The notes: a model not told the origin generated them from the letters alone. Counted from the first letter of the stretch, positions 28,176 through 37,456 are shown. The stretch: 64,000 nucleotides of DNA from Haladaptatus sp. R4 (GCF_001625445.1 NZ_LWHG01000031.1:62001-126000); one strand, 5' to 3'. Program-made: numbers and translations.

Positions 28176-28315
28176 CCGCTGTGTCTGTCTGCACTCAATG
28201 GTAGATGGTGGGCTAATAAAAGGCCTTTCATTTTACTCAGCAACGGCATAGGTTCGCACAGATGTGACAGAGTACGTCCAATACGCTAATTATTGATCCG
28301 AACGATTCTGAATTG

Positions 28316-28453
28316 ATGTCGATTGGCTTCATCTCCCGGCTGAGAAATACACGTGTGGACTACGTTTGCCCGGAGTGCGCCCGCGCGTTCAACCTTCCCT
28401 GCGAACGCTGTCCCGCCTGTGACTGTGACCGATTGTACAAAATCGTGAAGTAA
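28316..28453 (+). CDS. 45-residue zinc-ribbon-like microprotein
   Basis: The frame MSIGFISRLRNTRVDYV is followed by CPEC and, 11 residues after its second Cys, CERCPACDC, then a short tail. The CxxC pairs fit a small zinc ribbon, a class that is plentiful in haloarchaea. Coding-like GC preference at third positions and a start 33 bases before the GTG of the DUF420 gene support it. Small size leaves doubt. Confidence 0.5.
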   Translation: MSIGFISRLRNTRVDYVCPECARAFNLPCERCPACDCDRLYKIVK

Positions 28454-28485
28454 CTGGTATACCGCCCGGAACACAATCCGCGCGT

Positions 28486-29046
28486 GTGAACACGACTGTC
28501 CGAAACAACGTCCCGACGCTGACCGCGCTCCTGAGCATCGTCTCGCTCGCGCTGGTGTTCGGTGCCGTACTGGGTGTCGTCCCCGAACACGCCATTCCCC
28601 GCGCGCCGAACTCGTTCCTCGCCGCGATTCCTCACCTCAACGCCGCCATCAGCGTGGCGGCCATCGCCATCATCAGCGCGGCGTGGCACGCGATTCAACA
28701 GGGTCACCTCCTGCGCCACCGGACCGGGATGATGACCGGCCTCGTCCTGTTCGTCGCCTTCCTCGGCCTCTACCTGTACCGAGTGTCGCTCGAAGGACCG
28801 ACCGAGTTCCCCGGGCCGAAGGCCGTCAAACAGTTCGTCTATCTGCCGATACTGGCGATACACATGGTTCTCGCCATGGTCTGTATCCCGCTGCTCTACT
28901 ACGTACTGTTGCTCGCGCTGTCCCATCCCGTGAGCGAACTCCCGAACACCAACCACCCTCGCGTGGGACGAATCGCGGCGTCGTTGTGGCTCACCTCCTT
29001 CGCGTTGGGCGTGGTCGTTTACGGATTGTTGTACGTGGTGTACTGA
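28486..29046 (+). CDS. DUF420 membrane protein
   Basis: The 186-residue protein has five membrane helices and the DUF420 features PHLNAAISVAAIAII and LRHRTGMMTGLVLF, with His residues in helices (HLNA, WHAIQQGHLLRHR, IHMVLA, LSHPV). DUF420 proteins resemble cytochrome oxidase assembly membrane proteins (CtaM-like) and the His may bind haem or copper. Haloarchaeal copies are often near terminal oxidase genes, but none is seen in this window. The start is a GTG. Confidence 0.85.
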   Translation: MNTTVRNNVPTLTALLSIVSLALVFGAVLGVVPEHAIPRAPNSFLAAIPHLNAAISVAAIAIISAAWHAIQQGHLLRHRTGMMTGLVLFVAFLGLYLYRVSLEGPTEFPGPKAVKQFVYLPILAIHMVLAMVCIPLLYYVLLLALSHPVSELPNTNHPRVGRIAASLWLTSFALGVVVYGLLYVVY

Positions 29047-29147
29047 TTCGAAGATTTCACCGAATTCGTGGGTTTTAGCCCCGAACGTGCCACATGAAAC
29101 CGAACTAGCCACACGATATATCCATTCTCGACCCGTATGTCTCGTTC

Positions 29148-29321
29148 ATGCCAATACCGGGATACGACCCGGACGATTTGGACGAACTGCTCGCGGAGCG
29201 ACTCGAAGCGCGCGGTGGCCCCTCCCTCACGCCACGGCAGTGGCGCGAGTACGAGAACGGAGCGACCCTGTTCGATGTCCTGACTGAATCGGAAATCGAG
29301 CGGTTGCTGCACGAGGAATAG
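29148..29321 (+). CDS. Small acidic protein, 57 residues, unknown function
   Basis: The frame starts MPIPGYDPDDLDELLAE and ends EIERLLHEE. It is acidic, helical and has good haloarchaeal codon character over its whole length, whereas overlapping frames do not. No known domain is recognised. It converges on the following membrane gene with a 10-base gap. Confidence 0.55.
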   Translation: MPIPGYDPDDLDELLAERLEARGGPSLTPRQWREYENGATLFDVLTESEIERLLHEE

Positions 29322-29331
29322 CGTCGTCGTG

Positions 29332-29883
29332 TCACTCGTTTGGACGAACTCCGGAAACGAAAAAGCGGTCGCAGTACAACTCGGCTAATCGTGGAAACGC
29401 CCCGACGCCGATGCCCGCACACACCACGGAAACCACGATGGACACCAGTGGCAATCCCATCGTCTTCGCCACCGAACCGCCCCCGTAAGCCACGACGGCG
29501 AGGAGCGTGTTGAAGTAGATGAGGCGAAGGAGCAACAGGGAGGGCGTCAACGACACCCAACCCGGTGTTTCGGTCCCCAGCGGAGAGAGCCACCCGCCAC
29601 GAATCAGGGCCACCTCGACGACCATCGTCGTCCACGCGACCAACGCCGACGTTTTCACCCCGAAAAATAGGTTGGGAATGGAGACCATCACGAACCAGAG
29701 GAACGGGACGAGCGGAACGGAAACGTCCGCGAACGCGTAGACGACATCGTCCAGAAAGCGTCCGAAATTACCCTTCTCCTCGGCGTTCGTCTTCCCGTGA
29801 CCGAACCAACCGCGGCGGCGGCGACTACGGGCGGGACGCGTCGCACGACACGGATGGTCGTTTCTGCCGGATGAAGACGGCAT
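29332..29883 (-). CDS. Membrane protein, unknown function
   Basis: The 183-residue reading has a basic N-terminal tail (about 35 residues) and four hydrophobic segments (about 55-75, 80-95, 113-135, 140-165). The basic tail is unusual for a haloarchaeal protein and the true start may be further in, near the KTNAEEKG stretch. No family recognised. Confidence 0.6.
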   Translation of the reverse strand: MPSSSGRNDHPCRATRPARSRRRRGWFGHGKTNAEEKGNFGRFLDDVVYAFADVSVPLVPFLWFVMVSIPNLFFGVKTSALVAWTTMVVEVALIRGGWLSPLGTETPGWVSLTPSLLLLRLIYFNTLLAVVAYGGGSVAKTMGLPLVSIVVSVVCAGIGVGAFPRLAELYCDRFFVSGVRPNE

Positions 29884-29942
29884 AGATTCACGAATTACAC
29901 GGCAGGAACGGTAAAAGTACGTACGATATCGGTAGAGCGGCG

Positions 29943-31406
29943 TCAGTCGCTCGCACCCTCGATAACGGGGCGCTTCACATCACGGTCGGTCTCCTCGTCG
30001 TCGATGTCGTACGGATAGCTTCCGGTGACACAGCCGAGACAGAGGTCGGTCTGCGAGACCGAAAGCGCGTCGGCGATGGCTTCCTTCGAGAGATAGGCGA
30101 GGCTGTCGGCGGCGATGGTCTCCCGTATCTCCTCGACGGACTTGTCGGAGGCGATGAGTTCCTCTCGGGTGGCCATGTTGATGCCCATGTAGCAGGGCGC
30201 GACGATGGGCGGCGCGCCGATTCGCATGTGGACTTCCTCGGCTCCGCAGTCCTTGAGCAGTTGGATGAGTTGGGTCGAAGTCGTCCCGCGGACGATGCTG
30301 TCGTCGATGATGGTGACGGTGCGACCCTCGACGGTCGATTTGATGGGGTTGAGTTTCAGACGGACCGCGCGTTCGCGTTCGTCCTGTGTGGGCATGATGA
30401 ACGTCCGGCCCACATAGCGGTTTTTCATCAGCCCCTCCGCGAACTCGACGCCCGACCCGTCCTCCTGTGCGGCCTCGGCGTATCCGGAGGCGAACGCGCG
30501 CCCGGAGTCGGGAACGGGCATCACCACGTCGCTCTCGATGCCGCTTTCCTCCCAGAGCTTTCGCCCTAATTCGCGGCGCACCTCGTACACGAGGTTGTCG
30601 TCGATGATGCTGTCCGGACGGGCGAAGTAGACGTGTTCGAAAAAGCAGTGGGCGGTTCCTTCGGGTTCGACGAGTTGGTAGGTGTCGTAGCCCTCGCCGT
30701 TCGGCTGTAACACCACGAGTTCGCCGGGACGGACGTCGCGGACGAGTTCGCCGTCGATGGTGTCGATGGCCGCCGATTCGGAGGCGACGACGTAGCCATC
30801 ATCGACCTTGCCGATGACGAGCGGTCGATTTCCTTCCGGGTCGCGCACGCCGAGCACCGTCTCGTCGTGCATGATGGCGAGCGAGTAGGAGCCGTGAATC
30901 CGGTTCATCGTTCGCTTGACCGCACGCACGAGGTCCTCTTCGAGGAGGTTGCGCGCGAGGTCGTGGGCGATGACTTCCGTGTCACCGTCGGACGTGAAGG
31001 CGTGGCCCTTCCCCGCGAGTTCGTCGCGAATCTCTTCGGAGTTGACGAGGTTGCCGTTGTGCGAGAGCGCGAGTGATCCGCTCTTGAACGAGACGGTGAA
31101 GGGTTGTGCACAGCTCTTGTCCACGCTTCCGGCGGTCGGATAGCGAACGTGGCCGATTCCGGCGCTTCCCTTCAGGTCGTCGATGTCCTCCTCGGCGAAG
31201 GCGTCTCCGACGAGACCCATCGAGACGTGGTCGTGTTGTTGGAAGCCGTCGTGTGTGACGATGCCTGCCGACTCCTGCCCGCGATGCTGGAGGGCGTACA
31301 GCGAGTAGTAGAGGGGGCGAGCAGCGTCCCGACCGGCGAGTGACGCGCCGACGACGCCACATTTCTCGGTCGGTCCGCCGAGGTCTCCATCCCGGCCACT
31401 TGACAT
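29943..31406 (-). CDS. purF: Amidophosphoribosyltransferase
   Basis: The 487-residue enzyme makes phosphoribosylamine, the first step of purine synthesis. After a short propeptide, Cys16 in EKCGVVGASL becomes the N-terminal nucleophile of the glutaminase domain (HRGQESAGI, GHVRYPTAG, LSHNGNLVN follow). The PRTase half has the PRPP motif TIIDDSIVRGTT. Cysteine residues including CLGCVTG near the end fit the Fe-S type of enzyme. It is a single gene. Confidence 0.95.
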   Translation of the reverse strand: MSSGRDGDLGGPTEKCGVVGASLAGRDAARPLYYSLYALQHRGQESAGIVTHDGFQQHDHVSMGLVGDAFAEEDIDDLKGSAGIGHVRYPTAGSVDKSCAQPFTVSFKSGSLALSHNGNLVNSEEIRDELAGKGHAFTSDGDTEVIAHDLARNLLEEDLVRAVKRTMNRIHGSYSLAIMHDETVLGVRDPEGNRPLVIGKVDDGYVVASESAAIDTIDGELVRDVRPGELVVLQPNGEGYDTYQLVEPEGTAHCFFEHVYFARPDSIIDDNLVYEVRRELGRKLWEESGIESDVVMPVPDSGRAFASGYAEAAQEDGSGVEFAEGLMKNRYVGRTFIMPTQDERERAVRLKLNPIKSTVEGRTVTIIDDSIVRGTTSTQLIQLLKDCGAEEVHMRIGAPPIVAPCYMGINMATREELIASDKSVEEIRETIAADSLAYLSKEAIADALSVSQTDLCLGCVTGSYPYDIDDEETDRDVKRPVIEGASD

Positions 31407-31567
31407 GGCTACCTGTAGCGGGGGACAGTAGTAAAAACCCTCGTTATCGTGCCGTATTTCCCACCCCGCAGGCGAGAAATATGCACGTCTGTGAATATCG
31501 ATTCGGGAGACGAAGCCGTCGGCTCGCCGGTGAAAGGGATTAGAGGGAGAAAATCAACAGCAGGCGA

Positions 31568-31744
31568 TTAGTTGTCGCCGGCTCGACTCTGCCACTCGTA
31601 GTCGCGCCGTTTGCTCGATTTACCGAAGCCGCACGACGAGCAAACGCCTTTTCTCACGTGATACGATTTCTCACCGCAACGGCGGCATTTCACGTGCGTC
31701 GTTTTGTTCTTCTTGCCCTGGCTTGGAGTTCCTGCACCAGTCAT
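31568..31744 (-). CDS. rpl37e: Ribosomal protein eL37
   Basis: This 58-residue gene encodes [18 protein letters not shown] followed by a zinc ribbon with CRRCG (Cys20/Cys23) and CSSCG (Cys35/Cys38), and the eL37 ending [14 protein letters not shown]. It overlaps the lsm stop by the ATGA junction, the usual archaeal lsm-rpl37e pair. Confidence 0.95.
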   Translation of the reverse strand: MTGAGTPSQGKKNKTTHVKCRRCGEKSYHVRKGVCSSCGFGKSSKRRDYEWQSRAGDN

Positions 31745-31923
31745 GGAGTAATCGAAACGACGTTATCGCCGCGTATAATGGTTGTGTCTTCGTCTTCGAT
31801 GACGAGGTTCATGTGCTGGTCGTAGCCCGTAAGCGTACCAGTGTACTCCTCTCCACCTTTCAGCTGTACTGTCACTGCCGAGTTCAACGACGCTTCGAGA
31901 ACGTCGAGTGGTCGTCCGCTCAT
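31741..31923 (-). CDS. lsm: Sm-like RNA-binding protein (LSm/SmAP)
   Basis: Starting at [14 protein letters not shown] the protein has 60 residues; an ATG nine codons upstream is possible but is not the usual Haloferax-type start. Sm1 ([28 protein letters not shown]) and Sm2 ([12 protein letters not shown]) are both present, split only by a short loop. The heptameric ring binds U-rich RNAs. Haloarchaeal LSm is known to be short like this. Confidence 0.92.
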   Translation of the reverse strand: MSGRPLDVLEASLNSAVTVQLKGGEEYTGTLTGYDQHMNLVIEDEDTTIIRGDNVVSITP

Positions 31924-31983
31924 ATCAACAATCCCAGTGTTTGTGTTCATAAACGTACCGGAACGGAAATCGCGTGGTTGCGG

Positions 31984-33051
31984 TCAGATATCGACCGAAA
32001 ATCCGTCTCGACCGCTCGCCCCTACCGCAAATTCTGCCAGCAGGTCGGCCGACGCGTCCAGATCGTCCGTGTCGATGACTTCGACGGGCGTGTGCATGTA
32101 GCGGTTCGGGAGTCCGAGGTTGAGCGACGGGGTGCCGCCACGGGCGGTGAAGAAGGCGTCCGCGTCCGTTCCCGTGTAGATTCCGGCGGCTTGCAGTTGG
32201 ACGGGGATTTCGGCGTCCTCGGCCGCCTCACGCACTGCGGCGACGACTTCGGGGTGGTTGGCGCTCCCGCGTGCGACGACCGGCCCACCGCCGAGGTCGA
32301 TGGTGAGGTCGGAGAACTGGTCTTCCCCATCGACGTCGGGGCTGTCCATCGCGTGTGTCACGTCGATGGCGACGATGGCGTCCGGATTCAGATCGAACCC
32401 GACCATCTTCGCGCCCTGCAATCCGAGTTCCTCTTGAACCGTACTCACGGCGTACACCGTCGCATCCACGTCGCGTTCCGCCGCTCGGCGGAGCGCCTCG
32501 GCGGCGACCCACGTTCCGACGCGGTTGTCGATTCCCGGCCCGGCGACTCGCGTCCCGCGCAGGTCCTTGACGGTCGCCTCGAACGTGATCGGGTCGCCCA
32601 CGTCGACCAGTTTCTCGGCCTCCGCTTCGCTCTCGGCACCGATATCGACGTGTTGTTCCACGATGTCCTCGAACTCGTCGTCCTCGGGGTCGCGCAGGTG
32701 AATCGCGCGTTGACCGACGACGCCGTTGACCACGCCGTTAGCAGTGTGCACTTCGACGTGCTGGCCCTTCGTCACGGTTCGGTCGGTGCCACCGATCCGG
32801 TCGATACGGAGGAAGCCGTCCTCGTCGACTCCGGCGACGATGAGACCGATCTGGTCGGCGTGGCCCGCAAACGCGATTTCCGGTCCGTTCCCTTCGACGA
32901 CGGCGACGGCGTTGCCGTACTCGTCGGTCCGAACCTCGTCCGCGAACTCGGAAACGTACTCGACCCACACGCGTTGGCCTTCCACTTCGAATCCGGACGG
33001 ACTGGGCGTCGTCAACAGGGACTCCAAAAACCCGCGTTGTTTTTCGTCCAT
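31984..33051 (-). CDS. M42-family metallo-aminopeptidase
   Basis: The start giving MDEKQRGFLESLL yields 355 residues of an M42 (TET/endoglucanase-like) aminopeptidase. Zinc-site motifs are FAGHADQIGLIV (about 70), PGIDNRVGTWVA (about 183), STVQEELGLQGA (about 215, general-base Glu pair) and AIDVTHAMD (about 240). The His late in the chain (NRYMHTPVEV) completes the site. These enzymes trim peptides released by the proteasome. A second M42 gene lies at 57.5 kb. Confidence 0.9.
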   Translation of the reverse strand: MDEKQRGFLESLLTTPSPSGFEVEGQRVWVEYVSEFADEVRTDEYGNAVAVVEGNGPEIAFAGHADQIGLIVAGVDEDGFLRIDRIGGTDRTVTKGQHVEVHTANGVVNGVVGQRAIHLRDPEDDEFEDIVEQHVDIGAESEAEAEKLVDVGDPITFEATVKDLRGTRVAGPGIDNRVGTWVAAEALRRAAERDVDATVYAVSTVQEELGLQGAKMVGFDLNPDAIVAIDVTHAMDSPDVDGEDQFSDLTIDLGGGPVVARGSANHPEVVAAVREAAEDAEIPVQLQAAGIYTGTDADAFFTARGGTPSLNLGLPNRYMHTPVEVIDTDDLDASADLLAEFAVGASGRDGFSVDI

Positions 33052-33162
33052 ATCCGTGAACGCGCCATGGTCCGTCTTCAACCCCCCGAATACCACGGGG
33101 AAGTGTATGAAAAAATATGTTGGCCCAGAATCAATAAGGGGATGAACGTTGAGGAGTGGTGC

Positions 33163-33465
33163 ATGGGGTTTCTAGAACTACACCTTCACGAACCGAACTT
33201 CACACTCAACACGGGCGAGGCGGAATCGTCGGGCATGTTCGGATGGAAAAAGCACGAACACGGCAAACACGGCAAGCATAAACACGGTAAACACGGGAAG
33301 CACAAGCACGGCAAACACGGGAAGCACAAGCACGGCAAACACGGCAAACACGAGGCGCACGACGAACACGACGAGGGTTCGTCGGTAGCGGAGAAGCTAG
33401 CACCAATCCTCTTTCTCGTCGTGGCCGCTGCGGTCGCACGACGGCTTCGACACCGACGGGAGTGA
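33163..33465 (+). CDS. His/Lys/Gly-repeat protein with C-terminal membrane anchor
   Basis: The start at MGFLELHLHEPN has a GAGGAG-like sequence just upstream, so the further in-frame ATG at 33142 was not used. After FTLNTGEAESSG comes a repeat of KHGKHKHG-type units (about residues 30-62) whose DNA shows tandem 24-base units (33264-33350), then an acidic DEHDEG linker and one hydrophobic helix with a basic end. The His cluster could bind Ni, Zn or Cu. Haloarchaeal proteins of this shape often follow M42 genes; function unknown. Confidence 0.7.
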   Translation: MGFLELHLHEPNFTLNTGEAESSGMFGWKKHEHGKHGKHKHGKHGKHKHGKHGKHKHGKHGKHEAHDEHDEGSSVAEKLAPILFLVVAAAVARRLRHRRE

Positions 33466-33507
33466 CTGGACAGAAGGATTTTGTCGGCTCGAATACAACG
33501 TAGTGGT

Positions 33508-34455
33508 GTGAATCTTTACCGTAGCGTCCGTGCCGTCACCGGCGCATCCGGAACCGGCCCCATCGATTGGACGGCGGTGGCCGACGCAGCGAAGGCGGCG
33601 ACGGACCCCGGCTCGATAGACCTCTCACCTGCGGAGCAGGACGGCTATGCGACCGACGTGCGCGACGCCCGAAACCGCGTCCGTGAAGTCTCCGGCGTCT
33701 CCTTCGACGTTCCGAGCACCGTCGAAATCCAGAACCGTCACCATTGGATCGACGCGAACATCGCCACGTTCGAACGCGTGATGGAACCCATCGAAGAGTA
33801 CGGCCCAGACGTGCTTCCCGGGATCGCTCGCGTCGTCAACACGGGAACCATGACGTTCATGCTCTCCCTCCTCGGCAACAACGTCCTCGGCCAGTACGAC
33901 CCGCTCCTGCTCGCCGAAGGCGACGACCACGCGCTCTACTTCGTCCATCCCAACATCGCCCGTACCGCGGAGGAGTTGGAAGTCGATGCCGACCGCTTCC
34001 GCCGTTGGATCGCCTTCCACGAGGTCACGCACGCCGCCGAATTCGGCGCGGCCCCGTGGCTCTCGGATTATCTCGAATCGGAGATGGAATCCGGCATCGA
34101 GGCGCTCGCCCACGGAGAGGTGGACCGCGATGCGTTCCAACAACTCGACACCGCCATGACCGCCGTCGAGGGCTACGCCGAACTCCTCATGGACGAGGCC
34201 TTCGACGACGAGTACGAGGACCTCCGCGAGAAGATCGAAGCCCGGCGGAAGGGAATGAACCCGCTCTCGAAGCTCATGCGTCGCATGCTCGGCCTCGGCA
34301 TGAAACGCCGACAGTACGAGCGTGGGAAGGCCTTCTTCGAACACATCGTCTCGGCGCGGAGCGTCGAAGTCGCGACTCGCGTCTGGGAGAAACCGGACAA
34401 CCTCCCGACCGACGACGAACTCGAACACCCGGAACGCTGGCTGGCACGAGTCTGA
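33508..34455 (+). CDS. Zinc metalloprotease-like protein (DUF2342 / F420-associated family)
   Basis: The GTG start giving VNLYRSVRAV yields 315 residues. The motif FHEVTHAAEF (HEVTH, HExxH, about residues 170-179) and a following Glu-rich helix match the DUF2342 family, annotated as zinc-dependent metalloproteases or 'coenzyme F420 biosynthesis-associated' proteins. No signal peptide is present. Whether it is proteolytically active is not known. Confidence 0.78.
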   Translation: MNLYRSVRAVTGASGTGPIDWTAVADAAKAATDPGSIDLSPAEQDGYATDVRDARNRVREVSGVSFDVPSTVEIQNRHHWIDANIATFERVMEPIEEYGPDVLPGIARVVNTGTMTFMLSLLGNNVLGQYDPLLLAEGDDHALYFVHPNIARTAEELEVDADRFRRWIAFHEVTHAAEFGAAPWLSDYLESEMESGIEALAHGEVDRDAFQQLDTAMTAVEGYAELLMDEAFDDEYEDLREKIEARRKGMNPLSKLMRRMLGLGMKRRQYERGKAFFEHIVSARSVEVATRVWEKPDNLPTDDELEHPERWLARV

Positions 34456-34605
34456 TCTTCCTTCGTTACTGCGGGTGAGAGGTCGATCCGGTTCGAACAC
34501 TCCTTTGACTCCTTCTGATTCCGTTGGATCGTTCCACGGGAAGCGCCCGACGTGACTCCTCGCCATCGCCGTCAATGATTTGTCAAATAACGTCGTACGT
34601 CCACC

Positions 34606-36135
34606 ATGCGAATGGGGGGTGTAGCGGTCGCGATTCTCGTCTGTACCACGCTGTTGGGGGCAGGGGTGGCGGTACAGGGGAGTCAAAGCGGGCCCAGCAT
34701 CAGCGTCTTCGCACCGGACAACCGGGTCGCACCGGGTCAGGAGACCCGACTGCAACTCGTCGTGGCCAACGACGGGAGCGGTGCGAACGGCGGTTCGACG
34801 CTCTCGGGCGCGACGGTCGAAGTCGGGGACGAGAACACGCCGATAACGGTGCTGTCGAATCGCGTCCCGGTCGGGACGCTCCCTCCCGGAACACAACAGT
34901 CGGTGCCCGTTCGAATCCGAGTCGGAGAGCGGGCGACGGCGGGTGAGTACGTCCTGCCGGTTCGAGTGACGTACACGACCGATTCCGGCGAACGGACCGT
35001 TCTTCGATACGTCTCGGTACAGGTGGAGCGCAGCCCCCGGTTCCGAGTCGTGAACACGACGGTCAACGCGAGCGCGGGCGAGACGGGAACGCTCTCGCTC
35101 GCCATCCGGAACGCGGGGACGGTCGGGGCGTTCGACGCGAGCGTGGTCGTCAACTCGACGGACCCCAGTATTCGGTTCGGGAACAACGCCACGACGGCCG
35201 AAACCTCGGTCGGCGAGTGGTTGCGCACGGATACGAAGTACGTCCGGTTCCCGCTCCAAGTCGGGCCGGACACCGACGCCCGCAACGTCACCGCACAGGT
35301 CCGCGTCGCGTACGACACCCGAACCGGTGAACGGCGGCTTTCGGACCCGCTGTACATCGGGATTCGACCCCAGACGAAGCCCTCGTTCGCGGTTCGTAAC
35401 GTCACCAGCACGCTCCGCGTCGGCGACACGGGACGCGTTTCGGGCCGCGTCGAGAACACCGGGAACCGGACGCTCGACGACGCGACGCTGATCCTGTCGC
35501 CGTCGAACGGGACCGCCCTTCGTCCCGCGGAAACCCAGTTCCCGCTCGGGACCCTGCCGAACAACAGTTCGCATCGGTTCGGGTTCGATCTGGACGCGAC
35601 GAACGCCACGAACCCCGGTCCACGCGATTTCACCGCCAGACTCACCTACCGCGACGGGAGCGGCGTGCGTCGCGTGACCGATCCGATTTCCGTTCCGGTC
35701 CGGGTGAAACCGCGACGCGAACCGTTCGTCGTCACCGCGACGGACGCCAACTTCACCGTTGATTCGAGCGGGACGCTCCGGGTACGGGTGAAGAACAACG
35801 CCGGAAAGCGCCTCTCGAACGTCACGGCGCGACTGCTGGTTTCGGACCCGTTGTCGAGCGACGACAGCGAGTCCTACGTCGGCGTCCTCGGCCCCGGAAA
35901 TTCGTCGTCCGCCTCGTTCCAGTTGACCGTGAGCGGGAAGGCGATTCCCGACCGACACCCCGTCGCAGTCGCCATTTCCTACGAGACGCCGAACGGCGAT
36001 CAGCGCCAGGCCGGACCGTACGCGGTGCCGGTGAACGTTCGACAGCAATCGGGTTTCGGGTCGTCGGTGATCTCGGTGGGAGTCGTGGTCGGTGTGCTGG
36101 TGCTCGGGGGACTGTGGTGGCTCCGACGACGATGA
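34606..36135 (+). CDS. Exported protein with tandem NEW3/CARDB-like domains
   Basis: The 509-residue protein has a Sec signal (MRMGGVAVAILVCTTLLGAG), about four beta-rich repeats with AGETGTLSLAIRNAG- and VGDTGRVSGRVENTG-type starts, and a C-terminal membrane helix plus WWLRRR stop. The repeats match the COG1361/NPCBM-like family used at cell surfaces. Many N-x-S/T sites (NSTD, NATT, NSSH) would allow N-glycosylation. It should project from the membrane into or beyond the S-layer. Confidence 0.8.
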   Translation: MRMGGVAVAILVCTTLLGAGVAVQGSQSGPSISVFAPDNRVAPGQETRLQLVVANDGSGANGGSTLSGATVEVGDENTPITVLSNRVPVGTLPPGTQQSVPVRIRVGERATAGEYVLPVRVTYTTDSGERTVLRYVSVQVERSPRFRVVNTTVNASAGETGTLSLAIRNAGTVGAFDASVVVNSTDPSIRFGNNATTAETSVGEWLRTDTKYVRFPLQVGPDTDARNVTAQVRVAYDTRTGERRLSDPLYIGIRPQTKPSFAVRNVTSTLRVGDTGRVSGRVENTGNRTLDDATLILSPSNGTALRPAETQFPLGTLPNNSSHRFGFDLDATNATNPGPRDFTARLTYRDGSGVRRVTDPISVPVRVKPRREPFVVTATDANFTVDSSGTLRVRVKNNAGKRLSNVTARLLVSDPLSSDDSESYVGVLGPGNSSSASFQLTVSGKAIPDRHPVAVAISYETPNGDQRQAGPYAVPVNVRQQSGFGSSVISVGVVVGVLVLGGLWWLRRR

Positions 36136-36166
36136 CGATATACAAGAGAGAGAGAGATTAGATTAC

Positions 36167-36478
36167 GAGACTGCAACTACTACGATGATGACTTCGAAAG
36201 CCCCCGCCCGCTCGCGGTTGCACCGCTCGCCTGCGAGGTTGCTCCGCACCCTCGTCTGCCACACCCTCCCCAGCCGATTCCTCCGGTCGCTAGCGCTTCC
36301 TTCGTCGTCCACCGTCAGAGCAAGCTCTGACGAGCCATTCGTTCGCTACCGCTCACGAAGACCTCGCACGAATTTTCCGAGGCGACGCGGCCAGCGGTTC
36401 GGCCGCGTCACCTCGGCAGCGCGCGCCACTCGAACGGACGGGGGCTTTCGAGGTCTTCATGGCAGCTACTGCAGTCGC
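36167..36478. repeat. 312-base inverted-repeat element (MITE-like)
   Basis: Arms at 36167-36210 and 36435-36478 are imperfect inverted repeats, 34 of 44 bases matching by hand. Each ends inward at GAAAGCCCCCG. No open frame inside looks coding. The internal module at 36259-36302 and the arm also occur at 15.5-15.7 kb. The layout fits a non-autonomous mobile element or a conserved structured intergenic element of haloarchaea; no transposase is in the window and target duplications are not clear. Confidence 0.7.
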
Positions 36479-36503
36479 ACCATCAGAATCAGATCTATCT
36501 AGT

Positions 36504-36622
36504 AGCGGGCGGGGCTTTCAAAGCGACCTGCCTCCTAGCAACTGCAATCACCCACCACCCAGACACGTCTCGTAGCGAACGGTCGGGGCTTTCTGGGCCT
36601 TGTTCGCAATTGCTGAAATCAC
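36504..36622. repeat. Two additional right-arm modules in tandem
   Basis: Beyond the 312-base element the right-arm pattern GGGGCTTT ... GCAATTGCTG/CAACTGCAATCAC occurs twice more, at about 36504-36551 and 36574-36622, spaced roughly 71-74 bases from one another and from the main arm. With the right arm of the main element this makes three units in a row. Confidence 0.6.
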
Positions 36623-36649
36623 GAAACACGTCCCGTCGTTCCGCACCAC

Positions 36650-37444
36650 TCATACATCCCGTCGTTCGAACAGTTCGGCGCTGAGGACCAACAAACCGAT
36701 GGCGGCAACGGCGAGGACGGCGAAATCGTGGAGCGAGATCGTTCCATCGGTGAGAATCTTCCCGACGTCGAAGTAGCGCGTGAAGGCGAAATCACCGATC
36801 CAGTCGTAGTCGGTGTCGAACGTCGTGGTGTCCACGAGGAACATCGCGAAAATCCCCCCGACGGCGACCGTCCGGGCGCGGCGGGCCGTGTCGAACCGGA
36901 CGGAGGCGAGCATGCCGAGGCTCGCACACGCGAGGAAATACACGATGGAGTAGGCGTGCAGGGTGAACAGGTAGGCGGGGTCGAGGTACTCGCCGATGAA
37001 CTGCACGCCGAGGTAGACCGCGAGAAAGCTGATGGCGTTGATGACGAGCATGCTCGGAACGAGCGCGAGGTACTTCCCGACGACGAGGCGGGTTCGCGTG
37101 ACCGGATGGGCGAGAACCAAATCGAGCGTGTCGTTCTCGACTTCGCCCGCGACGCTCGACGCGGCGGCGTAGGCGTAGTAGATGCCGAGACCGAGGAGCC
37201 ACGCGATCTGGTAGAACTGCGAGGCGAGGTAGCCGTCGATGGTCGTGATGCTCTCGACGTTGCCGATGAACGCGCGGCGCGCGTCCTCCGGGAGGTTCTG
37301 AACGTAGGTGTCGAAGTCGGCTCCCGACTGCTGAATCGACGGGAACAGCGCGACGATGAGGACGATAAAGACGACGAGCGATGCCGACAGCAACAGCGTT
37401 CCACGGACGCGCCGTCCCATCTCGAAATTCGTTATCTCGAACAT
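36650..37444 (-). CDS. ABC-2 type transporter permease
   Basis: The start at MFEITNFEMGRR gives 264 residues with six membrane helices and the ABC-2 permease hallmark AGEVENDTLDLVLAHPVTRTR (about residues 98-118). It is 12 bases downstream of its ATPase gene. Together they resemble NosFY/CcmAB-like or drug-export systems; the substrate is unknown. Confidence 0.85.
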   Translation of the reverse strand: MFEITNFEMGRRVRGTLLLSASLVVFIVLIVALFPSIQQSGADFDTYVQNLPEDARRAFIGNVESITTIDGYLASQFYQIAWLLGLGIYYAYAAASSVAGEVENDTLDLVLAHPVTRTRLVVGKYLALVPSMLVINAISFLAVYLGVQFIGEYLDPAYLFTLHAYSIVYFLACASLGMLASVRFDTARRARTVAVGGIFAMFLVDTTTFDTDYDWIGDFAFTRYFDVGKILTDGTISLHDFAVLAVAAIGLLVLSAELFERRDV

Positions 37445-37456
37445 CCTGGTTCCCAC

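Larger units (their letters stand above)
36136..36649. other. Gene-free convergent intergenic region
   Basis: This region separates the stop of the exported repeat protein (plus) from the stop of the ABC permease (minus). It is filled by the inverted-repeat element and the tandem arm modules listed separately; apart from a short GAGAGAGAGAGA run at about 36146-36157 I see nothing else. Confidence 0.65.

Noticed and set aside
33240-33360. Tandem repeats resembling a CRISPR or satellite
   Set aside because: The 24-base units have no spacers and translate in frame as KHGKHKHG within a gene, so this is a coding repeat.
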